From: Domibacillus robiginosus
Lineage (GTDB): Bacteria; Bacillota; Bacilli; Bacillales; Domibacillaceae
Direction: 5' to 3'
DNA length: 64,000 nucleotides
Assembly: GCF_000966195.1 (NCBI RefSeq)
Contig: NZ_LAHL01000003.1
Coordinates: forward strand, 186,001-250,000
The stretch's first letter is position 1. The number at the start of each line of letters is the position of its first letter. Made by a program: the position numbers and the translations under genes. The notes under the pieces were generated by a model that did not search any database, had not been told where the DNA came from, and saw nothing but the letters and a program-made list of their open reading frames with translations. Below, one piece after another: positions 44,295-52,016 of this stretch.

Positions 44295-46706
44295 ATGACA
44301 AAAGAAAAAATTGTATTAATCGGAAATGGGATGGCCGGTGTCAGATCCATTGAAGAATTATTAAAAATAAATTCAGATCGCTTTGATATTACGATTTTCG
44401 GCGAAGAGCCTTATCCAAACTATAATCGCATCCAACTATCAAAAGTGCTTCAAGGTGATACGGAAATTGCGGACATCACATTGAACGACTGGAACTGGTA
44501 TGCAGAAAACAATATTCATATTTATGCTGGAGAAAAAGTAAGTCGAATCGATACAGAAAAAAAGATGATTTATACCGATAAAGAACGCGTAGTCGTATAC
44601 GACAAATTAATTATTGCCACAGGTTCCGTTCCCTTTATTATCCCGGTGCCGGGTCACGAAAAAAAAGGCGTGACTGCGTTCCGCGATATTAAAGACTGTG
44701 AAAAAATGATTAACGCATCGAAACAATATAAAAAAGCATCAGTGATCGGTGGCGGCCTGCTTGGCCTGGAAGCGGCACGCGGGCTTTTAAATCTTGGTAT
44801 GGAAGTGAATGTGATTCACCTGGCTGACTTTTTAATGGAGCGCCAGCTGGATGAAACAGCCGGTAAAATGCTGCGAAAAGAGCTCGAAAAGCAGGGCATG
44901 AATTTCCTGATGAATAAGCAGACAGCCGAGATTGTAGGTGGAGAAAGAGTAGAAGGCATCCGCTTTAATGACGGGGAAGAAATCGAAACGGATCTTGTGG
45001 TTATGGCAGCTGGTATCCGCCCGAATACGTCCCTGGCGAAAGAAAGTGGCATTGCCGTAAACCGGGGCATCCTCGTCAATGACTACATGGAAACGAATAT
45101 TCCAGACGTGTATGCAGTTGGGGAGTGCGCAGAGCACCGTGAAGTGGTGTATGGTCTTGTCGCACCGCTTTATGAACAGGGCAAAGCGATGGCGGCACAT
45201 ATTTGTGGTACAGTAGCTGCCGGCTATGAAGGTTCGGTTCTATCGACACAGTTAAAAGTCTCGGGTGTAGACGTATTCTCGGTCGGTGAAATTGTCGAGG
45301 ACGAGGAAACAAAGACCATTAAAATGTTTGATGATTGGAAAGGCACATACAAAAAGGTCTTAATCCGCGATGGGAAAATGGCCGGTGCTGTCCTGTTTGG
45401 AGACACAGGTGAAGGAAACAAGCTGCTTCGCTTAATTAATAAGAAAGCGGACGTGGAGGACTACATGGGTGCAGCAGAAGAAACCGATGGCGGTGGAAGT
45501 CTGGTGGCATCAATGGATGACAGTGAACTGATCTGCGGCTGTAATGGTGTATCCAAGGGTGACATTGTTTGTGCCATTAAAGAAAACGGCTTAACAACCG
45601 TGGATGAAGTAAAAGGGTGCACAGGCGCTTCCCGCTCATGCGGCGGCTGTAAACCGCTTGTGGTTGACCTGCTGGCACATACGCTTGGCGACAGCTTTGA
45701 CACCTCTACTCAAAAAGAAGCGATCTGCGGCTGCACGGCGCTGTCCCGCGACGAAGTGGTCGAAGCGATCCGTGAAAAAGGGCTGAACCATACAAAAGAA
45801 GTAATGAATGTGCTTGGCTGGGAAACAGACGGCGGCTGCTCCAAATGCCGTCCGGCGCTGAACTATTATTTAGGCATGATCAACCCGACAGAATACGAGG
45901 ATGAAAAAGCCTCCAAGTTTGTGAATGAGCGTATGCACGGAAACATTCAAAAAGACGGCACGTATTCGGTGGTGCCGCGTATGTACGGCGGCGTCACATC
46001 AGCGGACGACCTGCGGAAAATTGCCGATGTAGCAGATAAATACAGCGTACCGCTCATTAAAGTAACCGGTGGACAGCGGATTGACCTGTTCGGCGTGAAA
46101 AAAGAAGATCTGCCGGGCATGTGGGCCGATCTGGATATGCCATCGGGCTATGCGTATGGGAAAACATTACGAACGGTGAAAACATGCGTCGGTGAAAGCT
46201 TCTGCCGCTTCGGCACCCAGGACTCCATGAGCATGGGGATCGAAATGGAAAAGAAATTCGAGCGAATCGGTACACCGCATAAAGTAAAAATGGCCGTATC
46301 TGCCTGCCCGCGCAACTGTGCCGAATCGGGCATCAAGGATATTGGCGTCGTGGGTGTAGACGGCGGGTGGGAAATATACGTTGGCGGAAACGGCGGAACA
46401 CACCTGCGGGCAGCGGATCTTTTCTGCAAAGTAAAAACGAACGAAGAAGTCATGGAAATGACGGGTGCCTTTATGCAGTATTACCGGGAGGATGCGGTAT
46501 ATCTTGAGCGGACGGCGGCCTGGGTGGAGCGTGTCGGCCTTGATCACATTAAACAAGTGCTGTCTGATAAAGCGACAAGGGACGCGCTGAATGCCCGTAT
46601 TGACGAAGCACTGTCTGCCACAAAAGAGCCGTGGAAGGAAGTTATCGAAAGCGAGAAAATCCGAAAAGAACTATATGAAACAGAGCTTGTGAGCACAACC
46701 AAATAA
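44295..46706 (+). CDS. nirB: Assimilatory nitrite reductase [NAD(P)H], large subunit
   Basis: NirB (NasD) reduces nitrite to ammonium with NAD(P)H, FAD, iron-sulfur and sirohaem. The 803-residue protein shows an FAD/NAD module (residues 1-400, IVLIGNGMAGVRSIEEL, GGGLLGLEAARGL), two BFD-like [2Fe-2S] segments (CGCNGVSKGDI...CGGC near 415-460 and CGCTALSRDEV...CSKC near 480-520), then the sirohaem domain with TCVGESFCRFG and ACPRNCAESG (about 629-675). All cofactor cysteines are present. CAAGGAGG precedes the ATG. It heads nirB-nirD-cobA, which together make the enzyme and its sirohaem precursor. Confidence 0.97.
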   Translation: MTKEKIVLIGNGMAGVRSIEELLKINSDRFDITIFGEEPYPNYNRIQLSKVLQGDTEIADITLNDWNWYAENNIHIYAGEKVSRIDTEKKMIYTDKERVVVYDKLIIATGSVPFIIPVPGHEKKGVTAFRDIKDCEKMINASKQYKKASVIGGGLLGLEAARGLLNLGMEVNVIHLADFLMERQLDETAGKMLRKELEKQGMNFLMNKQTAEIVGGERVEGIRFNDGEEIETDLVVMAAGIRPNTSLAKESGIAVNRGILVNDYMETNIPDVYAVGECAEHREVVYGLVAPLYEQGKAMAAHICGTVAAGYEGSVLSTQLKVSGVDVFSVGEIVEDEETKTIKMFDDWKGTYKKVLIRDGKMAGAVLFGDTGEGNKLLRLINKKADVEDYMGAAEETDGGGSLVASMDDSELICGCNGVSKGDIVCAIKENGLTTVDEVKGCTGASRSCGGCKPLVVDLLAHTLGDSFDTSTQKEAICGCTALSRDEVVEAIREKGLNHTKEVMNVLGWETDGGCSKCRPALNYYLGMINPTEYEDEKASKFVNERMHGNIQKDGTYSVVPRMYGGVTSADDLRKIADVADKYSVPLIKVTGGQRIDLFGVKKEDLPGMWADLDMPSGYAYGKTLRTVKTCVGESFCRFGTQDSMSMGIEMEKKFERIGTPHKVKMAVSACPRNCAESGIKDIGVVGVDGGWEIYVGGNGGTHLRAADLFCKVKTNEEVMEMTGAFMQYYREDAVYLERTAAWVERVGLDHIKQVLSDKATRDALNARIDEALSATKEPWKEVIESEKIRKELYETELVSTTK

Positions 46707-46721
46707 AAGGGGGACATGAAC

Positions 46722-47039
46722 ATGGAAAAAACACTGGAAAAAGTACGGATCGCCTCGATTCATGAGCTTCCGGAGAGAATGGGCAAAACCGTCCGAATTG
46801 GAGACCTCGAGCTGGCGGTGTTTAAACTGGGCAATGGCCAGGTTCGGGCAATTGAAAACCGCTGCCCGCATAAAGGAGGGGTGCTCGCTGAAGGGATTGT
46901 CAGCGGCGAGCACGTTTTCTGTCCGATGCATGACTGGAAAATTTGCACAGCCGATGGAAAGGTGCAGGCGCCGGATACCGGCTGTGTCTCTACGTATAAA
47001 GCCGTTATTGAAGATGACGACATATACTTATTTATTTAA
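46722..47039 (+). CDS. nirD: Nitrite reductase small subunit (Rieske-type)
   Basis: NirD (NasE) is the 105-residue Rieske-fold partner of NirB. It keeps the iron-sulfur ligands: CPHKGG (C-x-H) and CPMHDW (C-x-x-H), so the cluster is probably bound, unlike in some NirD proteins. The ATG at 46722 is eight bases after GGGGG; the ATG at 46716 is too close. It lies 15 bases after nirB. Confidence 0.95.
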   Translation: MEKTLEKVRIASIHELPERMGKTVRIGDLELAVFKLGNGQVRAIENRCPHKGGVLAEGIVSGEHVFCPMHDWKICTADGKVQAPDTGCVSTYKAVIEDDDIYLFI

Positions 47040-47057
47040 AGATGGAGGTGGACGAAG

Positions 47058-47807
47058 GTGGGCGTATCGATTGTAGGAGCAGGGCCGGGAGATCCGGAAC
47101 TTATTACTGTTAAAGCATTAAAAGCCATTCAAACGGCCGACGTTATTTTATATGACCGGCTTGTAAACAAAGAGCTGTTGAAGGAGTCAAAGCCATCGGC
47201 CGTCCGCATCTTTTGCGGAAAGTTTCCGGGTAATCATGTGATGACTCAGGACCGGATTAATCGGCTGATGGTAAAGTTCGCTTCCGATGGAAAAAGTGTT
47301 GTACGTTTAAAAGGAGGGGACCCGTTTGTATTCGGGCGCGGCGGTGAAGAAGCTGCTTATGTAAGAAGCTTTGGCATTTCAGTAAACATCATACCGGGCA
47401 TTACAGCGGGTATTGCGGCACCCGCTTATGCGGATATCCCCGTCACCCATCGAGAATACGGAAATTCGTTTGCGATCGTCACAGGTCATCAAATGGAAGG
47501 CAAGGAAGAAACAGATTGGTCAAAGCTCGCCACGTCTGTTGATACACTTGTGATTTATATGGGTATGAAACATTTAGCGCATATTACGAAAGAGCTGATT
47601 TATCATGGACGAAGCAGCGCTATGATGGCAGCGGTGATTGAACAGGGTACTACAAGTGCGCAGCGCGTTGTCACAGCGCCGCTCTGCCGTATTGCAGAAG
47701 AAGCGCAAAAACAGGATATAGGAAATCCTGCTGTCATCGTCATCGGTGATGTGGTGAACTGCCGAGAGCAGCTTGAGCGTGAAATGGAGCTGGCTGCTGC
47801 TTACTAG
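47058..47807 (+). CDS. cobA: Uroporphyrinogen-III C-methyltransferase
   Basis: This enzyme (NasF in B. subtilis) makes precorrin-2, the first step towards the sirohaem needed by NirB. The 249-residue SAM-dependent protein has VGAGPGDPELITVKAL, YDRLV, LKGGDPFVFGRGGEEA and PGITAGIAAPAYADIPVTHRE. It is the stand-alone SUMT domain with no uroporphyrinogen synthase or CysG fusion. The GTG at 47058 is behind GGAGG. It is 18 bases after nirD. Confidence 0.95.
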   Translation: MGVSIVGAGPGDPELITVKALKAIQTADVILYDRLVNKELLKESKPSAVRIFCGKFPGNHVMTQDRINRLMVKFASDGKSVVRLKGGDPFVFGRGGEEAAYVRSFGISVNIIPGITAGIAAPAYADIPVTHREYGNSFAIVTGHQMEGKEETDWSKLATSVDTLVIYMGMKHLAHITKELIYHGRSSAMMAAVIEQGTTSAQRVVTAPLCRIAEEAQKQDIGNPAVIVIGDVVNCREQLEREMELAAAY

Positions 47808-47818
47808 TTGTAAATAAA

Positions 47819-47847
47819 TTGACTCATTCCTTTTCCTCCTGTACCAT
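47819..47847 (+). promoter_or_regulatory. mhqD promoter
   Basis: TTGACT (47819-47824) and TACCAT (47842-47847) are 17 bases apart; the -10 box enters the palindromic operator. Confidence 0.7.
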
Positions 47848-47869
47848 TATCTTTAATTCGAGATAATGG
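47844..47869. promoter_or_regulatory. MhqR-type operator
   Basis: CCATTATCT and AGATAATGG are perfect 9-base arms around an 8-base centre. The core ATCT-ttaattcg-AGAT resembles the B. subtilis MhqR operator (TATCTCGAATTCGAGATA) and lies over the promoter, which suits a repressor. No mhqR gene is in the window. Confidence 0.75.
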
Positions 47870-47891
47870 AAACAAAAGGGGTGGAAGCAGA

Positions 47892-48494
47892 ATGAAACAT
47901 ATATTTCAAAAAGGAGAAAATGACCGTGTTTTGCTCCTGCTGCATGGAACAGGCGGCACAGAGCATGACCTGCTGCCGCTTGCCGACAGTATTGATCCGG
48001 CTGCGTCTGTATTGAGCGTGCGGGGAAATGTGCTTGAAAACGGCATGCCGCGCTTTTTCAGACGGCTGGCAGAAGGGGTATTTGATGAGGAAGATTTAGT
48101 GTTCCGCACAAATGAATTAAATGAATTTTTAGCCCAGGCGGCACGCGATTACGGGTTTAACCGGGATAAAGTGGTGGCGATCGGCTACTCGAATGGCGCA
48201 AACATTGCCGCAAGTCTATTATTTCATTTGAAAGATTCTTTAAAAGGTGCAATTCTTCATCATCCGATGGTGCCGAGAAGAGGGATTGAACTTCCAGATT
48301 TAACAGGCACTCCTGTTTTGATTACAGCCGGAAAAAATGATCCTATTTGTCCGGCAAAAGAAACCGATGATTTAGCGGCGCTGCTGGCTGGCGCCGGCGC
48401 AGAAACAGACGTTCACTGGGAAATGAATGGCCATATGCTGACAGCTACAGAAGTGCAGGCAGCAGCACAGTGGTTTAAAACCCATCTCGCTTAA
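47892..48494 (+). CDS. mhqD: MhqD-like phospholipase/carboxylesterase family hydrolase
   Basis: A 200-residue alpha/beta hydrolase close to B. subtilis MhqD, a gene of the MhqR regulon induced by hydroquinones, catechol and aldehydes. The oxyanion region LLHGTGGTEHDLLPL, nucleophile GYSNGANIA, acid in AGKNDPICP and catalytic His in MNGHML are present, as is VRGNVLENGMPRFFRRLAEG. The natural substrate is not established. AAAAGGGGTGG precedes the ATG. It stands alone, without the glyoxalase partners seen elsewhere. Confidence 0.92.
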   Translation: MKHIFQKGENDRVLLLLHGTGGTEHDLLPLADSIDPAASVLSVRGNVLENGMPRFFRRLAEGVFDEEDLVFRTNELNEFLAQAARDYGFNRDKVVAIGYSNGANIAASLLFHLKDSLKGAILHHPMVPRRGIELPDLTGTPVLITAGKNDPICPAKETDDLAALLAGAGAETDVHWEMNGHMLTATEVQAAAQWFKTHLA

Positions 48495-48507
48495 TTGTTC
48501 TGATAAA

Positions 48508-48915
48508 AAACGTTTTGTTCGCAAGGCGTTCCAGACTGTGGACAGTGATATGGATGACTGTCCACATGAATGGACGAATCGGCGGTGTCCAGGCAGTCCG
48601 CTTTCCATGGAGCCTGCGCCGCCCTCCCACCGCCAAGTGGCTTGCGACAAGATTGTATAGGTCATATCTTTCTGTTTAAAAAAGAGAACATTTCTATTCA
48701 GTCCATGCTTATGGATCTTCAACACCACTTAGTGAAGCCTGCCGGACGAAGACTCCTGCGGTAAGTACAGTGAGTCGGGAGACACCGCAGGCGCAGCCGA
48801 GGAAGCTCCCGCACTGCCCTAAGGTGCGCGCAGTCTGGCCGGCTTCACTGATCGGCTCTTTTTTAAAAGCGGAAGACTTTGTCCAGACACTGAAACGCCT
48901 TGTTCGCAAGGCGTT
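48508..48915 (+). mobile_element. Twin-hairpin element, copy 1, nested in a duplicated terminator
   Basis: A non-coding element of about 361 bases (48531-48892). It is flanked by 23-base direct repeats (48508-48530 and 48893-48915, 21 of 23 identical), each a full terminator hairpin (AACG..TTG-TTCG-CAAGGCGTT). Ends are imperfect inverted repeats (CAGACTGTGGACAGTG and, reversed, CAGTGTCTGGACAAAG). Inside are two long hairpins, 48581-48645 (GGCGGTGTCC...CACCGCC) and 48731-48848 (AGTGAAGCCTGCCGG...CCGGCTTCACT). It is homologous along its length to the reverse complement of the copy at 52 kb. It ends the mhqD transcript. No transposase is encoded. Confidence 0.75.
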
Positions 48916-49403
48916 TTTTGTTTTATATTATTGTGATCTGGTTTTCTTTTGACTGGCAGAAGATTGAGACAAATCGTTAAGCTGTTCATGCATTTTCTCT
49001 ACATCCGTAAATTAGAGTTGAAAAATAAGGATGTAGGGAATAAGAAGAGCTGATAAAGCTGCTGTTACAATTCTAAAACTTGGTTTTCAAAAGGTGAGGC
49101 GTTCATTTTGGTCCCCTTTTTTCAACACAAGATATATATAGAAGCTTTTTACATTATTTAAAATCATATATTTTTAACATTAATTGTAAATAAGGTAAAT
49201 TTAAAATCTTTATGCGATTTATATAGTCTTTTAGATCTATTTAATATAAAAAGTAAGTTTGAAGATTCATTTTAAAATTAGTTAATTAGGTAATAGGATC
49301 TTATGGGAAGTATCTTTTTTGTTTTTTTCCTTATTTATCGTGTTTTGACTAAAAAAGGAAAGGGTGAAATAGTAGTCATATCTTACTAAAAGAGGTGAAG
49401 TAC
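48916..49403. other. AT-rich intergenic region
   Basis: No gene is supported in these nearly 490 bases. The first part (48930-49010, minus strand) has a short open stretch ending [14 protein letters not shown] that could be the tail of a decayed gene, but it has no start or ribosome site. From 49130 to 49390 the DNA is very AT-rich and may hold the promoter of the AbrB-like gene. Confidence 0.4.
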
Positions 49404-49688
49404 ATGATTACGGTGAAGTCAAAGCGAATTATGGATGCACAGGGGCGGGTGGTACTCCCTAAACCGGTGCGGGAGGAGCTTGGTATTTCTCCGGAAGACC
49501 GTGTGCGAGTTATAGGAAAGCAGGATGAAATTGTGATGGAAAAGTACATAGAGGAGCAGATCGAAGAAGCACAAATGTGCTATGTAACAGGCAGCGCTTC
49601 ACCAGATTGCCAGTCATTTAGCGGCGGTATTCGCTTAAGCAAAGAAGCGGCTCTGATGATTCTTGAAGAATGGAAGTCTAAACAGTAA
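49404..49688 (+). CDS. AbrB/SpoVT-family DNA-binding protein
   Basis: A 94-residue protein with an N-terminal AbrB-type swapped-hairpin DNA-binding domain (residues 3-47: VKSKRIMDAQGRVVLPKPVREELGI). The C-terminal 45 residues (ASPDCQSFSGGIRLSKEAALMILEEWKS) match no domain I know and may be for oligomerisation. It could be a transition-state type regulator; no toxin gene lies beside it, so an antitoxin role is not supported. The ATG at 49404 is behind AGAGGTGAA. Confidence 0.8.
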   Translation: MITVKSKRIMDAQGRVVLPKPVREELGISPEDRVRVIGKQDEIVMEKYIEEQIEEAQMCYVTGSASPDCQSFSGGIRLSKEAALMILEEWKSKQ

Positions 49689-49753
49689 TCGATTGGCGTA
49701 TAGTGAAAAGTATGCTACTTTAGAGAGTGGAAATCTGACAAAGGAGAATAGGA

Positions 49754-50587
49754 ATGGATTTTATCACTCTATTAAAAGCGGTGATCCTTGGACTTGTCGA
49801 AGGGATGACTGAATTTGCCCCGGTTTCTTCAACAGGGCACATGATTATTGTTGATGATATGTGGCTTCACTCCAAAGAATTTTTAGGAAAGTACGCAGCC
49901 AACACGTTTAAGGTTGTGATTCAGCTCGGTTCGATTTTAGCTGTAGTTGTTGTTTTCAGGCAGCGGTTTATTGATTTGCTTGGCTTAAACAAAGAAACAC
50001 GCGGCAAGGAAGACCGGCTTCGGCTTGGCCAGGTGCTTGTTGGATTGATTCCAGCCGGGGTTTTAGGTGTTTTGTTTGAAGATACGATTGATAAGTATTT
50101 GTTTACGACTGAGACCGTATTGATTGGCCTTGTGGCCGGCGCTGTCCTAATGATTATTGCAGATCTTTACAGAGGCAGAAAACAAACGGCCAATATTGCT
50201 GAGACTGTCGATCAAATAACGTACAAGCAAGCATTTCTTGTTGGTATTTTTCAATGTCTTTCTGTTCTGCTTCCTGGTTTTTCACGTTCTGGATCTACCA
50301 TCTCTGGCGGGGTTCTTGTTGGCATGGGTTATCGTGCTGCATCGGACTTTACGTTTATTATGGCCGTGCCAATTATGGCTGGGGCCAGCTCTATTTCGCT
50401 GTTGAAAAACCTTGAATATATTTCAAGCTCTGATCTTCCTTTTTACGCAGTCGGTTTTATTAGTGCTTTCGTTTTTGCTTTGATTTCCATCAAGTTCTTC
50501 TTAAAATTGATTAGTCGTATTAAATTAATCCCGTTTGCCATTTATCGTATCATTCTGGCAGCGGTCATTTATTTCGTCTTTTTGTAA
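49754..50587 (+). CDS. uppP: Undecaprenyl-diphosphatase
   Basis: UppP (BacA) recycles undecaprenyl pyrophosphate for cell-wall synthesis and gives bacitracin resistance. The 277-residue membrane protein has about eight helices and both signatures: GLVEGMTEFAPVSSTGHMII (residues 13-32) and PGFSRSGSTISGGVLVGM (near 175). AAAGGAGA precedes the ATG. It forms a single-gene unit. Confidence 0.97.
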   Translation: MDFITLLKAVILGLVEGMTEFAPVSSTGHMIIVDDMWLHSKEFLGKYAANTFKVVIQLGSILAVVVVFRQRFIDLLGLNKETRGKEDRLRLGQVLVGLIPAGVLGVLFEDTIDKYLFTTETVLIGLVAGAVLMIIADLYRGRKQTANIAETVDQITYKQAFLVGIFQCLSVLLPGFSRSGSTISGGVLVGMGYRAASDFTFIMAVPIMAGASSISLLKNLEYISSSDLPFYAVGFISAFVFALISIKFFLKLISRIKLIPFAIYRIILAAVIYFVFL

Positions 50588-50612
50588 GCGGGGTGTATAC
50601 CCCGCTTTTTTT
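50586..50612 (+). terminator. uppP terminator
   Basis: AAGCGGGGT and ACCCCGCTT pair around GTAT or shorter and are followed by six to seven T, directly at the stop codon. Confidence 0.92.
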
Positions 50613-50637
50613 ATATGGAAAGAAGTGTTCACAGCGT

Positions 50638-50667
50638 TTGATTTAAAAGACGCGGGCGTGGTAAACT
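50638..50667 (+). promoter_or_regulatory. hflX promoter candidate
   Basis: TTGATT (50638-50643) and TAAACT (50662-50667) are 18 bases apart. The RNA would start near 50674, about ten bases before a terminator hairpin. Confidence 0.5.
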
Positions 50668-50682
50668 AACAGCACGAAACCG

Positions 50683-50710
50683 AACCGCAGGCTGATGTCT
50701 GCGGTTTTTT
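50683..50710 (+). terminator. Terminator hairpin in the hflX leader (attenuator candidate)
   Basis: AACCGCAG and CTGCGGTT pair perfectly around eight bases and run into TTTTTT, ending 16 bases before the hflX ATG. uppP already has its own terminator 70 bases upstream, so this hairpin appears to serve the hflX leader. Attenuation of hflX by antibiotics is known in Listeria; the same logic is inferred here. Confidence 0.75.
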
Positions 50711-50726
50711 GAGAACGGAGGCTCAC

Positions 50727-51995
50727 ATGAACGAAACAAAAGTCGAACAACTCAAAGGCATTACAGCAGGTGTGAATACAGATAGTGGCGGGGACTTTCA
50801 TTACTCAATGGAAGAGCTGAAAAATTTGGCAGAAGCATGCGGTATTGAGGTAAAGGGCGAGCTGACTCAAAATCTGCCGCGTGCCCATCCGGCGCTTTAT
50901 ATGGGAACAGGGAAAGTGGAGGAGCTGCAGCATCTCGTTGAGCAAATGGAAGCAGATGTCGTTATTTTTGACAGCGAGCTATCGCCGTCGCAAATTCGCA
51001 ACCTTGAAAAAGAGCTTGACTGCGAAGTAATCGACCGAACGATGCTGATTTTAGATATTTTTGGACGGCGTGCCAAAACAAAAGAAGCCCAGCTTCAGGT
51101 GGAAATGGCCCGTCTTCAATATATGCTGCCGCGCCTGGTCGGCACTTATGTGGCACTCGGGCGCCAGGGGGGCGGATCTGGTTTTAAAAATCGTGGTGCC
51201 GGGGAAACGAAGCTTGAGCTTGACCGGCGGAAAATTGAGTCGAAAATTGCTTATTTGCGCAGAGAACTGACTAAAATTTCAGAGCAGCGGACCGTACAGC
51301 GCAGACAGCGGCAGAAAAACAACCTGCCTGTTGCCGCCCTGGTTGGCTATACAAATGCGGGGAAATCAACAGTTATGAATGCCATGCTTGGAACGTATGG
51401 CGGAGATGGGGCAGAGGTATTTGAAAAAGATATGCTTTTTGCCACGCTTGATACATCGGTTCGCAGCATTGAGCTGCCGGATAAAAAAGAGTTTCTGCTG
51501 GCGGATACAGTTGGATTTGTTAATAAACTGCCACACCACCTTGTAAAGGCCTTTCGTTCAACACTGGAGGAAGCGGCTTTCGCGGATGTACTTGTTCATG
51601 TTATTGACGTATCAAGCCCACAGTTTGAGACGATGATGGATATTACTGAAAAAACGCTGGCAGATATTGGAGCGGAAAACATGCCGGTTGTATATGTATA
51701 CAATAAAGCAGATCTAGCCGGTGTTGAGTATCCGCGGGCAGCTGGCGATTCTGTTTATGTATCTGCTAAGGAAAGGGCCGGTATAAGTGAACTAACAGAG
51801 GTCCTAAAGGGACATTTATTTAAAGATTATATTCGCTGTACACTGCTTATCCCTTTTCATGAGGGCGATGTGGTTTCTTATTTCAATGAGCATTCAGCTG
51901 TTCTTGAAACAAAATATGAAGAAAGTGGAACAAAGCTAATTGTTGAATGCAATCGAAAAGATTATGAAAAATTCAAATCCTTTGTCATCAGCTGA
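50727..51995 (+). CDS. hflX: Ribosome-splitting GTPase HflX
   Basis: HflX dissociates stalled 70S ribosomes and in several Firmicutes gives resistance to macrolides and lincosamides. The 422-residue protein has the N-terminal HflX domain (residues 1-190, with NLPRAHPALYMGTGKVEEL, FDSELSPSQIRNLE and GGGSGFKNRGAGETKLELDRR), a coiled coil, then the GTPase with P-loop GYTNAGKSTVMN, DTVGFVNKLPHHLV and NKAD. ACGGAGG lies five bases before the ATG at 50727; a TTG upstream overlaps the leader hairpin and was rejected. Its end is followed by an element-split terminator. Confidence 0.95.
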   Translation: MNETKVEQLKGITAGVNTDSGGDFHYSMEELKNLAEACGIEVKGELTQNLPRAHPALYMGTGKVEELQHLVEQMEADVVIFDSELSPSQIRNLEKELDCEVIDRTMLILDIFGRRAKTKEAQLQVEMARLQYMLPRLVGTYVALGRQGGGSGFKNRGAGETKLELDRRKIESKIAYLRRELTKISEQRTVQRRQRQKNNLPVAALVGYTNAGKSTVMNAMLGTYGGDGAEVFEKDMLFATLDTSVRSIELPDKKEFLLADTVGFVNKLPHHLVKAFRSTLEEAAFADVLVHVIDVSSPQFETMMDITEKTLADIGAENMPVVYVYNKADLAGVEYPRAAGDSVYVSAKERAGISELTEVLKGHLFKDYIRCTLLIPFHEGDVVSYFNEHSAVLETKYEESGTKLIVECNRKDYEKFKSFVIS

Positions 51996-52016
51996 AGTGA
52001 TCAGTTTTTATTTTAA

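Noticed and set aside
48570-48764. 64-codon open frame inside element copy 1
   Set aside because: Not conserved in frame between the two copies, which differ by internal deletions; the element is best read as non-coding.
48930-49010. Possible 3' remnant of a gene on the minus strand (ends [14 protein letters not shown])
   Set aside because: Only about 25 codons are open, with an in-frame stop upstream and no recognisable family.
49404-49688. Toxin-antitoxin pair based on the AbrB-like gene
   Set aside because: No small downstream toxin-like gene; uppP follows.
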